Program-made: the position numbers and the translations under genes
In this document: in pieces, positions 17,835 to 26,938 of the stretch
How the letters are laid out: the number at the start of each line of letters is the position of its first letter
Numbering within the stretch: the first letter of the stretch is position 1
Notes under the pieces: generated by a model
What the model saw: only the letters and a program-made list of their open reading frames with translations
Database searches by the model: none
What the model was told of the DNA's origin: nothing
Origin: Planctomycetaceae bacterium
GTDB taxonomy: Bacteria; Planctomycetota; Phycisphaerae; UBA1845; UTPLA1
Reading direction: 5' to 3'
Assembly (NCBI GenBank): GCA_011525745.1
Contig: WYBU01000029.1
Coordinates: forward strand, 58,033 to 122,032
Length of the DNA stretch: 64,000 bases

Positions 17835-19505
17835 ATGAGTTTCGGATTCGTCGGCGTCGTTCTGATCGGCGGCGCCGTGACGTTCTCGGACGACGTCGGA
17901 ACCACGTTCAAGGCTGTTCATCGCATCGCCGCGCCCGGTGTCCCGAGCGTTCGTGCGCCGCTACTCGGAACTCCCGCGCGCTATTGGGTCTTCTTTTCCG
18001 ACAAGGCCGTCGCCGACGATGCGCTGCAACGCGCGCTGGATCAGCGGCGCAACGAGCTGTCGGCCCGCGCGCTTCAGCGCCGCGCCCTGCGCCGCACCGC
18101 CCCCGGCCTGCTCGACGTTCACGACATCGCCGTCCCGCAACGGTACGTCGACGCCGTCGCCGCCTGCGGCGCTCGCGTGCGCCGCGTCAGCCGCTGGCTC
18201 AACGCCGTCAGCGTCGAGGCCACGTCCGATCAACTTCGCGCCATCGCGGCCTTGCCGTTTGTGCGCGGCGTTCGACCGCTGGCGCGTTCGGCCGGCCCCT
18301 TGCCGCGGCCCGAAACGTCGCCGCCGGACGCCGGCAACGGCTTCGATCCGCGCGGCGTCGATCCGGTTTTTGAGGGCGCGGCGTTCGATCAGCTCGATCA
18401 GGTCGGCGTCGTCGCGGCACACACGGCGGGTTACACCGGCGCCGGTGTCATCATCGGCATCCTCGACACCGGCTTTCGCCGCACGCATGACGCCTTCAAT
18501 CAAACGGCTTCGCCGGCTCATGCGGTCCAGGTGCTGGCCGAGTACGACTTCGTCGACGATGACCCGGTGACTGCTCCGGAGGCCGAGGACCATCCCGATC
18601 AGCACGTGCACGGCACGCTGATTCTGGGCGTGCTCGGCGCGAATTATCCGTTCGTGCTTGTCGGCGCCGCCTACGACGCCACCTTCATCCTCGCCAAGAC
18701 CGAGGACATCACGCAGGAAGTCCCGCTCGAAGAAGACCAGTACGTCGCCGGCCTGGAGTTCATCGAAGCCCTCGGCGGCGACGTCGCCACCAGCTCGCTC
18801 GGCTACATCGACTGGTACACGCAGGCCGACCTCGACGGCCAGACCGCCGTTACGACGATCGCCGTCAACGTCGCGACGGCCAACGGCGTCGTCTGCTGCA
18901 CGGCCGCGGGCAACTACGGTCACGACGAAGACCCGGCCACCGCACGGCTGATCGCCCCGGCCGACGCCTTTCGCGTGCTGACCTGCGGATCGGTTCGCAG
19001 CACGGGCGTGATTTCGGGGTTCAGCTCCGACGGGCCGTCGGCCGACGGGCGCGTCAAGCCCGAGGTGCTGGCGCGGGGCACGTCGACGGTCACGGTCGAC
19101 CCCTACGGCGACGTCGGCCTGGTCACAGCCAGCGGGACGTCGCTCTCGACGCCGGTGGTGGCCGGCGTGGCGGCGCTGGTCGTGCAGGCTCATCCGGACT
19201 GGACCGTGGACAAGGTGCGTCGCGCGTTGTTCCACACGGCCAACGATTTTCTGGCCAATGCCGATTACGACGCGACTTACGTTCGCGGCTACGGGATCGT
19301 CAGCGCGATGGAGGCGATTCTGTTCGTTCATTCCGACATCAATGGCGACGACCTGGCCGACGGCGACGACATTGCGCCGTTCATGTCGGCCCTGGCCGGC
19401 CTCAACGCCGACGCGGACCAGCGCCGCCGCGCGGACGTCAACGCCGATGGCGTCGTCGATACGGCCGACGTCCCGGTGTTCGTCGCCGATCTGCTGGGGG
19501 AATAG
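17835..19505 (+). CDS. Secreted subtilisin-like (S8) serine protease with C-terminal dockerin-like repeat
   Basis: The protein has 556 residues from ATG 17835 (AGGA upstream). A short hydrophobic N-terminus looks like a signal peptide. A prodomain-like region (about 40-150) follows, then the S8 domain with Asp211 (IIGILDTGF), His259 (HVHGT), Asn360 (AAGN) and Ser436 (GTSLSTP). The last 55 residues form two calcium-loop repeats, DINGDDLADGDDI and DVNADGVVDTADV, of the dockerin type I or EF-hand-like kind. In planctomycetes such tails are common on exported proteins and need not imply a cellulosome. Role inferred: extracellular or envelope proteolysis. Confidence 0.92.
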   Translation: MSFGFVGVVLIGGAVTFSDDVGTTFKAVHRIAAPGVPSVRAPLLGTPARYWVFFSDKAVADDALQRALDQRRNELSARALQRRALRRTAPGLLDVHDIAVPQRYVDAVAACGARVRRVSRWLNAVSVEATSDQLRAIAALPFVRGVRPLARSAGPLPRPETSPPDAGNGFDPRGVDPVFEGAAFDQLDQVGVVAAHTAGYTGAGVIIGILDTGFRRTHDAFNQTASPAHAVQVLAEYDFVDDDPVTAPEAEDHPDQHVHGTLILGVLGANYPFVLVGAAYDATFILAKTEDITQEVPLEEDQYVAGLEFIEALGGDVATSSLGYIDWYTQADLDGQTAVTTIAVNVATANGVVCCTAAGNYGHDEDPATARLIAPADAFRVLTCGSVRSTGVISGFSSDGPSADGRVKPEVLARGTSTVTVDPYGDVGLVTASGTSLSTPVVAGVAALVVQAHPDWTVDKVRRALFHTANDFLANADYDATYVRGYGIVSAMEAILFVHSDINGDDLADGDDIAPFMSALAGLNADADQRRRADVNADGVVDTADVPVFVADLLGE

Positions 19506-19508
19506 CGG

Positions 19509-19575
19509 CGCTCGCAGAGGCGCGGAGACCGCTGAGCGCTGACAACTGATTCAAGCTGATGGCAACTCGGTCCGC
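19509..19575. repeat. Degenerate composite/heptamer repeat between subtilase and purD
   Basis: The sequence 'cgcagaggcgcggagaccgc' (19513-19532), followed by loose 7-bp units such as 'ctgagcgctgacaactgatt', resembles the composite repeats at 42286-42488 and 54433-54577. Confidence 0.45.
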
Positions 19576-19621
19576 ACGGCGGACCCGACGGACTCGCGCT
19601 CACGCCGATATACTGCACGCC

Positions 19622-20980
19622 ATGAACGTCCTCGTCCTCGGCAGCGGAGGTCGCGAACATGCCCTCGTGCGCGGGCTGCTGCGCTCGCCGCGCCGGCCGC
19701 GCGTCTTCGTCGCGCCGGGCAACGGCGGCACGCAGATTCCCGTCGCCGGTCGATCGGCGCTCAATGTCGACATCCCCGCCGACGATCTGGACCGCCTGGC
19801 CGCGTTTGCTCGCGCGCAGCGCATCGACCTGACGATCGTCGGCCCCGAGGAGCCGCTGTGCCGCGGCGTCGTCGATCGCTTCTCCGCCGAGGGACTGCGC
19901 ATCTTCGGCCCCACCGCCGCCGCGGCGCGGATCGAGGGAAACAAGGCATTCGCCAAGCGGCTGATGCGCGAAGCCGGCGTGCCGACGGCCGAGGCGCGCA
20001 TCTTCGGCCCCGACGATCTGACGCCGCCGACCGACGCCCGCGAGCGCGAGCGCCGCGCCGCCGCCGTGCAGCGCGGCTTCGAGCTGGCGTGCGACTACCT
20101 CCTGACGCGCGACGAGCCGATCGTGGTCAAGGCCGCCGGCCTGGCGAAGGGCAAGGGCGTCTTCGTGTGCGACGATCCGGCGCATGCCGTGCGGACGGTC
20201 GAGCGACTGATGATCGAAAATATTCTGGGCGAGGCGGGGCAGACGGTCGTGGTCGAAGAGCGGCTGACCGGCCGCGAAGCGTCGGTGCTGGCGCTGGTCG
20301 ACGGCCGGACGATCTACCTGCTGGAGTGCGCCCGCGACTACAAGCGAATCAATGACGGCGACGAGGGACCGAACACCGGCGGGATGGGGGCCTATTCGGC
20401 GGCGGGCTTGCTGCCCGACGGGCTGCTGCATCAGATCGAAGAGCAGGTGTTCGTGCCGATCGTCGATGCGCTGTCGCTGCACGAGTCGCCATATTGCGGC
20501 GTTTTGTACGCCGGACTGATGCTGACGCCGGGCGGGCCGAAAGTGCTGGAGTTCAACGCCCGCTTCGGCGATCCCGAGACGCAGCCGATCCTCATGCGCC
20601 TGCGCAGCGATCTGCTCGATGCGCTCGAGGCGACGGTCGACGGGCGGCTGGATCAGATCACGCTCGAATGGGATCCGCGCCCGGCCGTGTGCGTGGTAAT
20701 GGCGTCGCGCGGATATCCCGATGCGGTGCAGGACGGTTTCGACATTCGCGGGCTTGAGGAGGCGGCCGGCGCCGAAGGCGGTTCACCCGATGATCTGTTC
20801 GTCTTCCACGCCGGCACGAAGCACGTTGCGGGGCGAGGGCCTGTAACATCCGGCGGGCGCGTGCTGGGCGTGACCGCGCTGGGCGACAGCATCGACGCCG
20901 CGCGACGGCGCGCCTACGCCGCCGTTTCGCGCATTTCGTTCGACGGCGCCCACTATCGCGGCGACATCGCGGCGACGTGA
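19622..20980 (+). CDS. purD: Phosphoribosylamine-glycine ligase (GAR synthetase)
   Basis: The protein has 452 residues. It joins phosphoribosylamine and glycine using ATP in step two of purine synthesis. It starts MNVLVLGSGGREHAL, the classic PurD N-terminus, and has the ATP-grasp pieces VVKAAGLAKGKGVFV, VVVEERLTGREASVLAL, RINDGDEGPNTGGMGAY and EFNARFGDPETQPILMRL. It is 20-30 residues longer than E. coli PurD because of an insertion near 135-160 (DARERERRAAAVQRGFELAC). It is not clustered with other pur genes. Confidence 0.96.
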   Translation: MNVLVLGSGGREHALVRGLLRSPRRPRVFVAPGNGGTQIPVAGRSALNVDIPADDLDRLAAFARAQRIDLTIVGPEEPLCRGVVDRFSAEGLRIFGPTAAAARIEGNKAFAKRLMREAGVPTAEARIFGPDDLTPPTDARERERRAAAVQRGFELACDYLLTRDEPIVVKAAGLAKGKGVFVCDDPAHAVRTVERLMIENILGEAGQTVVVEERLTGREASVLALVDGRTIYLLECARDYKRINDGDEGPNTGGMGAYSAAGLLPDGLLHQIEEQVFVPIVDALSLHESPYCGVLYAGLMLTPGGPKVLEFNARFGDPETQPILMRLRSDLLDALEATVDGRLDQITLEWDPRPAVCVVMASRGYPDAVQDGFDIRGLEEAAGAEGGSPDDLFVFHAGTKHVAGRGPVTSGGRVLGVTALGDSIDAARRRAYAAVSRISFDGAHYRGDIAAT

Positions 20981-20993
20981 GCACAACGCGACT

Positions 20994-21212
20994 CAACCGA
21001 ACCGCGACCGTAAGGCAGCGCCGGAACACCGTGCACCCATGAAATGGCGTTCGATGGGGCGCGGACGTGCCGGAGGACATGGTTCCCCGCAGGGGAACAA
21101 CGTCAAAGGGGCGCGCGTCGCCCCCCCGGGAAGCCGTTCATCGGATGGTAAATGTCACGAGTCCACGCCGGGCGGCGGCGTCTTGCGCCGCTCCCTCACG
21201 GTCGCGGTTCGG
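20994..21212. repeat. Two inverted copies of the 'cgaaccgcgaccgt' repeat flanking a 160-bp spacer
   Basis: A forward copy at 20994-21022 and an inverted copy at 21185-21212 sit in the 255-bp gap between convergent purD and the APC permease gene. No gene is supported between them. Confidence 0.65.
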
Positions 21213-21235
21213 ATCAGAGCGCCGTGAACGCATCT

Positions 21236-22693
21236 TTACGTGCGATTCTCGTGACGCGGCTTCGGCCAGACCAGGTACAGCGCCGTGATCGCAAGAAAGG
21301 TCAGCAGCGTGCGCTTCGTCAGCACGCCGCCGTAATCCGTTACGTCGCCCCATGCAACACCGGCCGCGATGGCGAACTGAGTCCCCGCCAAGAACAAAGA
21401 CACCGCCATGCCCGCCGGACAACGGAAGCACGCGATCGGCGTCGCTTCAACGCCGCGCCACCATTCGCGCAGCCGGATGATGAACAGGCTCAGATTGACC
21501 AGCCCGAACAGCAAGCCGGTCGACATCGTGTAGACCGTCAACACGTCGCGGTAGGCGCCGCTCAGCGCCAGCACGATCGCGAATCCGACGCCGACCAACA
21601 GCGCGCCGACCGGCGCCTGGTCCACCGACATTCGCCCCAGAAACGAGAACGCCATCCCGTCGCGCGCCAGGGCGTACGTCACTCGCACGCAGGAGACGAT
21701 CGCCGAGCTGATGCCTCCCAGCACCACCCCCATCGCCAGCAACAGCGCCAGCTTTTCGCCCGCCGGTCCGGCCCAGCGCGTGAACACCTCCGCCGGCACG
21801 ACTTTGCTGGCGGCCATCTCGGCCGGCGTCAGCACGCGCAAGAAGGCCCAATTCAGCAGCAGGTACACGCACGTGACCAGCAAACCCGCGCCGACCAGCG
21901 CAATCGGCATGGCGCGGCGTGGATCGCGGATTTCCTCGGTCATCTTCACCGAGTCGGTCGTGCCCTCATAGCACCACATCACCGGCATCATCGCCGCGCC
22001 GAACAACCCCAGCCACAACAGCAGGCCGCCCGCCTCCGCGGGTTGCGTCGCGATCGGCGCCGGCGGCGGCGAATCGAACCAGCCCACCGGCCGGCCCTTG
22101 ATCGCCGCCACGACCACGATCGTCAGCAGCGCGCCGACCTTCAGGAGCGTCAGCAGGTTCTGCGTCCCTGCTCCGGCACGCAGGCCAAGCAGATTCACTC
22201 CCGCGATCACCGCGACCGCTGTCGCCCCGATCGCGCCGGAGTGCCAGGCCGGACCGCCGGTCCACTGAAGCAGTTGCCGCGTGAAGTCGCCGAAGGCGAC
22301 CGCCATCGTGGCCACGCCGCCGCCGACCACGAACACCGTGTAGCCCCAGCCGAAAAAGAACGCCACGAAGGGGCCATAGACCTGCCGCAGAAAGATGTAT
22401 TCGCCGCCGGTGCGCGGATATCGCGTCGCCAACTCCGCCGTGAGCAGCCCGGCCAGCGTAAAGAACAGTCCGCCGAACAGCCACGCCGCCAGCATCAGCG
22501 CCGGCGTCTGCACTTGCTGTGCGACAAGCTGCGGATTGCGGAAAATGCCGGAGCCGATCGCCACGCCCGTGCCGATCAGCAGCCCGGTCGCCGCGCCGAT
22601 CAGCGGGCGCAGCCGGCCGTCATGCGCGGCAGCGCCGTCGCCGCGCGCGCCACCATCGGCCGGCGCGTCGCCGGGGAACTGTGAAGCGCTCAT
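21236..22693 (-). CDS. APC-superfamily amino acid permease
   Basis: The protein has 485 residues from ATG 22693 with about 12 hydrophobic helices. The first helix has the APC signature IGTGVAIGSGIFRNP (substrate-backbone binding G-SGIF). Then come YPRTGGEYIFLRQVYG and EGTTDSVKMTEEIRDPRRAMP, all typical of cationic or LAT-type APC permeases. The ATG overlaps the SpoIID gene's stop as ATGA, so the two are translationally coupled. The frame stays open far upstream, but that part is antisense-like sequence in the SpoIID gene. Substrate cannot be told. Confidence 0.9.
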   Translation of the reverse strand: MSASQFPGDAPADGGARGDGAAAHDGRLRPLIGAATGLLIGTGVAIGSGIFRNPQLVAQQVQTPALMLAAWLFGGLFFTLAGLLTAELATRYPRTGGEYIFLRQVYGPFVAFFFGWGYTVFVVGGGVATMAVAFGDFTRQLLQWTGGPAWHSGAIGATAVAVIAGVNLLGLRAGAGTQNLLTLLKVGALLTIVVVAAIKGRPVGWFDSPPPAPIATQPAEAGGLLLWLGLFGAAMMPVMWCYEGTTDSVKMTEEIRDPRRAMPIALVGAGLLVTCVYLLLNWAFLRVLTPAEMAASKVVPAEVFTRWAGPAGEKLALLLAMGVVLGGISSAIVSCVRVTYALARDGMAFSFLGRMSVDQAPVGALLVGVGFAIVLALSGAYRDVLTVYTMSTGLLFGLVNLSLFIIRLREWWRGVEATPIACFRCPAGMAVSLFLAGTQFAIAAGVAWGDVTDYGGVLTKRTLLTFLAITALYLVWPKPRHENRT

Positions 22694-24033
22694 TGAAGGG
22701 TCCGGATGACGCATCCGGGGTAATAATGGGCGAGAATCTCGCGATAGGACAGGCCGCGCCGCGCCAATCCGTTGGCGCCGTACTGACACAGCCCCAGTCC
22801 GTGACCGAAGCCGCGGCCCTCGTAGAAGACAACGCCGTCGCCGTCGTCGAGGAGATTGCAGCGCGTACTCTTGATCTGCCGCCCGCCGACGGCCAGCCGA
22901 AAGTCCTCGCCGACCAGCGTCTCGCTTTCGCCGTTCTTGCCGGACAGGCGGATACGCGAAATGCGCCCGTCGGCCGACGTGGCCGTCGGCTCGAATCGCA
23001 CCATCGCGCCCAGGCGTGCCAGCGACGGATAGCGTTCCACCAGCCGCTTCGTCAGTTCCGCCTTGCTCAACCGCACGTCTTTCCAGCGAAAGTAGGGGGC
23101 GTCGCGACAGGCGTCGCAGGCCACGCCGCCGCGCAACGGGCCGACCTGCGGATCGCCGGGCTTGGCGGCGTTGACGCCCTGCGACATGCCGCCGCAGCAG
23201 GAGGCGTAGTAAGTCGAGAACAGCGCCGGCTCGGGCGCATCGGGCAGCGTGCAGACTTCGCCGAGCGTGCGGCCGACGGCGAGCGTGGCGATCTTGAACT
23301 GGGGGCCGGGCACGCCGACGTACATCTGGCTGCGCTCGTCGGGCAGCACGTCGTAGTCGCGTTTGGCGCCATAGACCTGCTTGTGATAGAGCACGTAGGT
23401 GCGCGCCGCGACGGCCTGCGCCGCGAACGCCTCGCCGTGGAACGAAGCCGGCAGTTCGCCGGCAAGCACGCCGGGGAGGTAGGCCTCGACATCCACGTGA
23501 TTCGTCACGAGCACGCGCCGGCCGTCGCGGCGGATGACGAGCGAACCGGGATACAGATTTCCGTTGATCACCAGCGCCGGCTCGCGCGCCGGCACGACTT
23601 CGATGTGCCCCGAGGCGTAGGGATAGGCGCCGATGCGGATGAATCGCTCCGACCGCGGATCGGGGCTGACCGCGAGCGTCGAAAAGCCGCGGTGGGCATC
23701 GACGAGCAGCGCGCCGCTGTCGACATCCCGGATCTGATACGCGCTCTTCAGCGCCAGCGTGAAAGACTCGCAGCCGTACTTCCCGCACAGGCGGACGCGC
23801 ACCGTGCGGTCGGGCGGCGCCGCCGTCAGCGGCGTCGTCGGAACGTCGGGCACAACGCCCGGTCCGGCCTCCGGCCCGGTCGTCCGCGTCATCCGACAAC
23901 CGACGTCGAAAATAGCGATCGCCGCCACGGCGGTGATCAGTGCCACCGCAACCAGCGTGCGTCCCCGCCGTCGCGACCGGCCCTCGGGCCATCGCGGAGA
24001 AGTAGCGCGCATCAGCCGGTAACGCCAGTTCAT
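22690..24033 (-). CDS. SpoIID/LytB-domain protein
   Basis: The protein has 447 residues with one N-terminal membrane helix (about 28-44), possibly lipidated at DVGC. SpoIID domain marks are VEAYLPGVLAGELPASF near 183-199, AFAAQAVAARTYVLYH near 203-218 and the C-terminal GRGFGHGLGLCQYGANG block, followed by YREILAHYYPG. In Firmicutes SpoIID is a lytic transglycosylase acting in engulfment. In non-sporulating bacteria such proteins act in the envelope on peptidoglycan. It is the first gene of a pair with the APC permease. Confidence 0.9.
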   Translation of the reverse strand: MNWRYRLMRATSPRWPEGRSRRRGRTLVAVALITAVAAIAIFDVGCRMTRTTGPEAGPGVVPDVPTTPLTAAPPDRTVRVRLCGKYGCESFTLALKSAYQIRDVDSGALLVDAHRGFSTLAVSPDPRSERFIRIGAYPYASGHIEVVPAREPALVINGNLYPGSLVIRRDGRRVLVTNHVDVEAYLPGVLAGELPASFHGEAFAAQAVAARTYVLYHKQVYGAKRDYDVLPDERSQMYVGVPGPQFKIATLAVGRTLGEVCTLPDAPEPALFSTYYASCCGGMSQGVNAAKPGDPQVGPLRGGVACDACRDAPYFRWKDVRLSKAELTKRLVERYPSLARLGAMVRFEPTATSADGRISRIRLSGKNGESETLVGEDFRLAVGGRQIKSTRCNLLDDGDGVVFYEGRGFGHGLGLCQYGANGLARRGLSYREILAHYYPGCVIRTLQ

Positions 24034-24059
24034 TCCGATGTTGCGCTCCTACGGCGACG

Positions 24060-25391
24060 CTAGCTGGTCCTCAGGCTCACGCCCAGTTCCGTCAGCCGGC
24101 GCTTGATTTCATTCAATGAAGTTTGTCCGAAATTGCGAATCGACAGCAACTCGGCCTCGGAACGGCTGATCAACTCGCCGACGGTCACCAGCCCCAACTT
24201 CTGGAGGCACTTGCGCGAGCGGACCGACAACTCCAGTTCAGTCACCGGCTTGTTCAGCACTTCCGGGCTGCCGGTCACGACCATGCGCGTCCGCATCACC
24301 GAGCGCGCCTGCGGCGCGCCGCCCTGCTCGGCCAACTGGCCCAGCCGCAGCCCCTTCTGCGTCAACATCGCTTTGATCTCCAGCAGCGACGTGTCGCCGA
24401 AGTTCTTGTACGCCAGCAGCTCGGCCTCGGTCACGCGGCACAGATCGCCCAGCGTGCAGATGTCCAGCTTTTTCAGGCAGTTGCGGCTGCGCACCGACAG
24501 CTCAAAGTCGTTGATCGGCGTGTCCATGATGGCGCTGCGCTGCTCGGACACGCGCTCCCACTCTTCGTCGATCACCATCTGCGAACTGGTCACGACGTCT
24601 TTCAGGAACAACTGCGCCCGCGCGTGATTCGGATGCGTCGCCAGCACGCGCCGCAAACACTGCTCCGCGCCGGTGTTGTCGCCCGCGTCCTCGAGCAGCA
24701 CCGCCAGGTTGATCAGCGCATTGACCAGAATCGGCGGACAGGCGATGCAGCGGCGGTACAGATCGATCGCCGTCTCTTCCTTGCCGTGCAGATCGGTCAG
24801 ATAGGCGAGGTGGAACAGCGCCCGCGTATGCCGCGGATCCAACTCGATTGCGCGGTTCAGCCGGTCGATGGCCGCGTCCAGATTCCCCAGCCGATCCTGC
24901 AACCGGCCCATGACATAGTGCCAGGCGGCGGCGTTCAGACCGTTGCGTCCGTGGTCATCGAGCAGCTTCTTGGCCGCGTCGATGTCACCCGCCATCAGCA
25001 CCGACTCGGCCTGCTCGCAGGCGCAGACCAGCGCGTCCCAGCCGTGCGTCGCGGCCTTCTCGAACGACTGCCGCGCTGCCGCGTTGTCGCCCAGGTCACG
25101 CTGACACAGGCCGGCGTAGTAGTGCCGCTCCTTCGAGTCGCCCCCCTTGGAGAGCCACTCCAGCGCCTGCCGCGGACGGCCCAGCAGCCAGTGGCACAAC
25201 CCCAGCTTCAGCGCCGCCGGCCGACCCTCCGCTTTGCCCGTGGCGATGGCCCGCTCCTGCCCCTGCGTCAGTTCAACGAATCGGGCGAGCGATTCGTGTG
25301 ACGAGAAGGCCAGGGCCTTCATGCCGTTAAGTATGTCGGAGTCAAAAGCGGGCTGTTCGATCAGTGTGGACAAATCCTGCGTCGTCACCAT
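24060..25391 (-). CDS. TPR protein with two tandem RNA polymerase alpha-CTD-like domains
   Basis: The protein has 443 residues. Residues about 55-265 form TPR-type helical repeats. Two copies of an alpha-CTD-like domain follow, at about 295-351 and 385-441. Each copy reads ELSVRSR.CL, then TEAELL or SEAELL, then NFG.TSL.EIK. Compared with E. coli RpoA, the DNA-contacting Arg265 is kept in both (Arg301, Arg391), Asn268 is kept only in the first (Asn304; Lys394 in the second), and Ser299 and Glu302 are kept in both. It may therefore touch DNA or sigma/RNAP-associated factors. The family is known in planctomycetes, but its function is undetermined. It lies 26 bp upstream of spoIID. Confidence 0.88.
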   Translation of the reverse strand: MVTTQDLSTLIEQPAFDSDILNGMKALAFSSHESLARFVELTQGQERAIATGKAEGRPAALKLGLCHWLLGRPRQALEWLSKGGDSKERHYYAGLCQRDLGDNAAARQSFEKAATHGWDALVCACEQAESVLMAGDIDAAKKLLDDHGRNGLNAAAWHYVMGRLQDRLGNLDAAIDRLNRAIELDPRHTRALFHLAYLTDLHGKEETAIDLYRRCIACPPILVNALINLAVLLEDAGDNTGAEQCLRRVLATHPNHARAQLFLKDVVTSSQMVIDEEWERVSEQRSAIMDTPINDFELSVRSRNCLKKLDICTLGDLCRVTEAELLAYKNFGDTSLLEIKAMLTQKGLRLGQLAEQGGAPQARSVMRTRMVVTGSPEVLNKPVTELELSVRSRKCLQKLGLVTVGELISRSEAELLSIRNFGQTSLNEIKRRLTELGVSLRTS

Positions 25392-25545
25392 GAATGGCTC
25401 GTCGCCTCCAAAATCAGGGAAATGTATGAACCGCGCCGGAATCGCGTCGACAACCCCTCTATCTTAGCGGCGTAACGATGCTACGCAAGGGCAAGTCGAT
25501 GGTCAAGGCAATAGTCCAATAATAACTAGTCCGGTAATCAGAGAC

Positions 25546-26694
25546 TCACGATTTCTGCTTGTGCCGGCCGCTACGGCTTGCCGCTTCGCGTTCGACGAAC
25601 TCCGGTTCATCCGGCCGAGGCAACCGCTCGGTAACGGCCGGCAGCGGCGGACCACCGCGGGTCGGAGTCGCGAGGTAGTAGTAAGCCGTCGAGCTGTAAT
25701 CGTTGGACAGCTTGTTGGCGTGGCCGTGCTCGATCGTTACGCGAATGCTCCGCCGGAAGCGAATCGGATCCAGGATGTGATACCGATAGGCGCTCTGCTT
25801 GCCCTTCCACGGCCAGCCGGGCGTGCCGTTGTACAGCAGCACGCCGTGAAAGGGGGCGTGATACTCCTCGCGCGGGCAGTACGCACAACAGAACCAGTCC
25901 TCGGTGCCGGTGCCGTGCAGCGACGGCGGCCAGGGTTCGCCGTCGATGAAGATCATGTCGTCCCCCTCGCCGTACCAGTCGTTCTTCTGCCGCTCGAAAA
26001 CGTCGATGTCCAGATGCGCGCCGCAATAAACGCCGTCGCCGCGCGCGTCGAGAATCACGTAGTTGTCCTTGCCGGTCGTGTTCAGCGAGCGCGGATCGCG
26101 GCCCCACCACAGATCGGGAAAGTTGCTGTCGGGTTTTTCGCGCAGCCGGCCGTACTCATCGCCCCAGCCGACGGTCGGGTTTTCGCGCCGCCACTGCACG
26201 TGGAAACAGGCCGTCGGTTCGGCCCGCGGATACAACTCATGGTCGATGTAGAAGAAGACGTCGATCGGCGCCTCGCACTCGTTGACGACTTCGATCCGCG
26301 CGCGGCGTTCAAACGGCATCGCGAACCAGCAGTTCATGCCGCGCCCGCCGTCGGGGCTCATTTGCAGCGGTGCGGTGACGAAGTCGCGAAGCACACCGTG
26401 GCCGATGCCGAAGAAATCGCCGATGGGACACTCGACGCTGGGTTCCGGATGTCCATCCCAGAACATGCGCAACACGATCCGTCGCGGATACGCCGGGGGC
26501 AAGTGACTGCCGCCCAGCGTCATCCAAATGTGCTTGATGCAGCCGGGGCCGGCGATGTCAGCGATGACGGCCGTCTTGTCGGCCTTGACGGTCCACGCGT
26601 CGCGATTGGCCCCACCGCGGTCGAAGCTGCTGACGCGTGCCGAGCGATAGTCGCGCAGACGAGTCAGATCGCAGAAGAGATTCGTACCGATCAT
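25546..26694 (-). CDS. DUF2961 (GH172-type) protein
   Basis: The protein has 382 residues from ATG 26694, with GGAG six bases upstream and no signal peptide. DUF2961 marks are IKHIWMTLGG near 53-62, YGEGDDMIFIDGE near 241-253 and GTGTEDWF (261-268). DUF2961 corresponds to glycoside hydrolase family 172, where two glutamates do catalysis (for example alpha-D-fructofuranosidase or difructose-anhydride synthase). Glu243 and Glu265 are the best candidates by position. Upstream extension is possible but runs through a dispersed repeat, so it is rejected. Substrate unknown. Confidence 0.85.
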   Translation of the reverse strand: MIGTNLFCDLTRLRDYRSARVSSFDRGGANRDAWTVKADKTAVIADIAGPGCIKHIWMTLGGSHLPPAYPRRIVLRMFWDGHPEPSVECPIGDFFGIGHGVLRDFVTAPLQMSPDGGRGMNCWFAMPFERRARIEVVNECEAPIDVFFYIDHELYPRAEPTACFHVQWRRENPTVGWGDEYGRLREKPDSNFPDLWWGRDPRSLNTTGKDNYVILDARGDGVYCGAHLDIDVFERQKNDWYGEGDDMIFIDGEPWPPSLHGTGTEDWFCCAYCPREEYHAPFHGVLLYNGTPGWPWKGKQSAYRYHILDPIRFRRSIRVTIEHGHANKLSNDYSSTAYYYLATPTRGGPPLPAVTERLPRPDEPEFVEREAASRSGRHKQKS

Positions 26695-26704
26695 AGGGGT
26701 CTCC

Positions 26705-26788
26705 GCGTGGCACGGGCTTGCAGCACGTGTGCCCGTTTCCGTCAAGATCGCGTTCTCCACCGCTGCCACACGGTCGCGGTACGGTCGA
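26705..26788. repeat. Degenerate palindromic repeat and 'cggtcgcggt' repeat upstream of the DUF2961 gene
   Basis: Positions 26705-26728 read 'cgtggcacgggcttgcagca', followed by 'cgtg', a copy of the palindrome seen intact at 43694, 45299 and 57529 but with one arm mutated. 26760-26788 is a degenerate inverted copy of the 32-bp repeat. Confidence 0.55.
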
Positions 26789-26938
26789 GGCTTCTCAGGC
26801 ACACTCGCGACGTCACGCCCAGCCGGCCGGAACCATTCGCCGCGCGCAGCCGAGGTCCAGCTCGCCTCCCTGGCGTCGACGCTTACTGACGGGCGCGTCG
26901 CGTTTCCCGCGCGGCAAGCCGCCGCTAGACTATCGGCC

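Noticed and set aside
21236..23992. An apparent 918-residue minus-strand protein that would fuse a long N-terminus to the APC permease
   Set aside because: The N-terminal 430 residues are Arg/Gly/Ala-rich and lie in a shadow frame of the SpoIID gene. The permease has its own ATG at 22693 overlapping the SpoIID stop.
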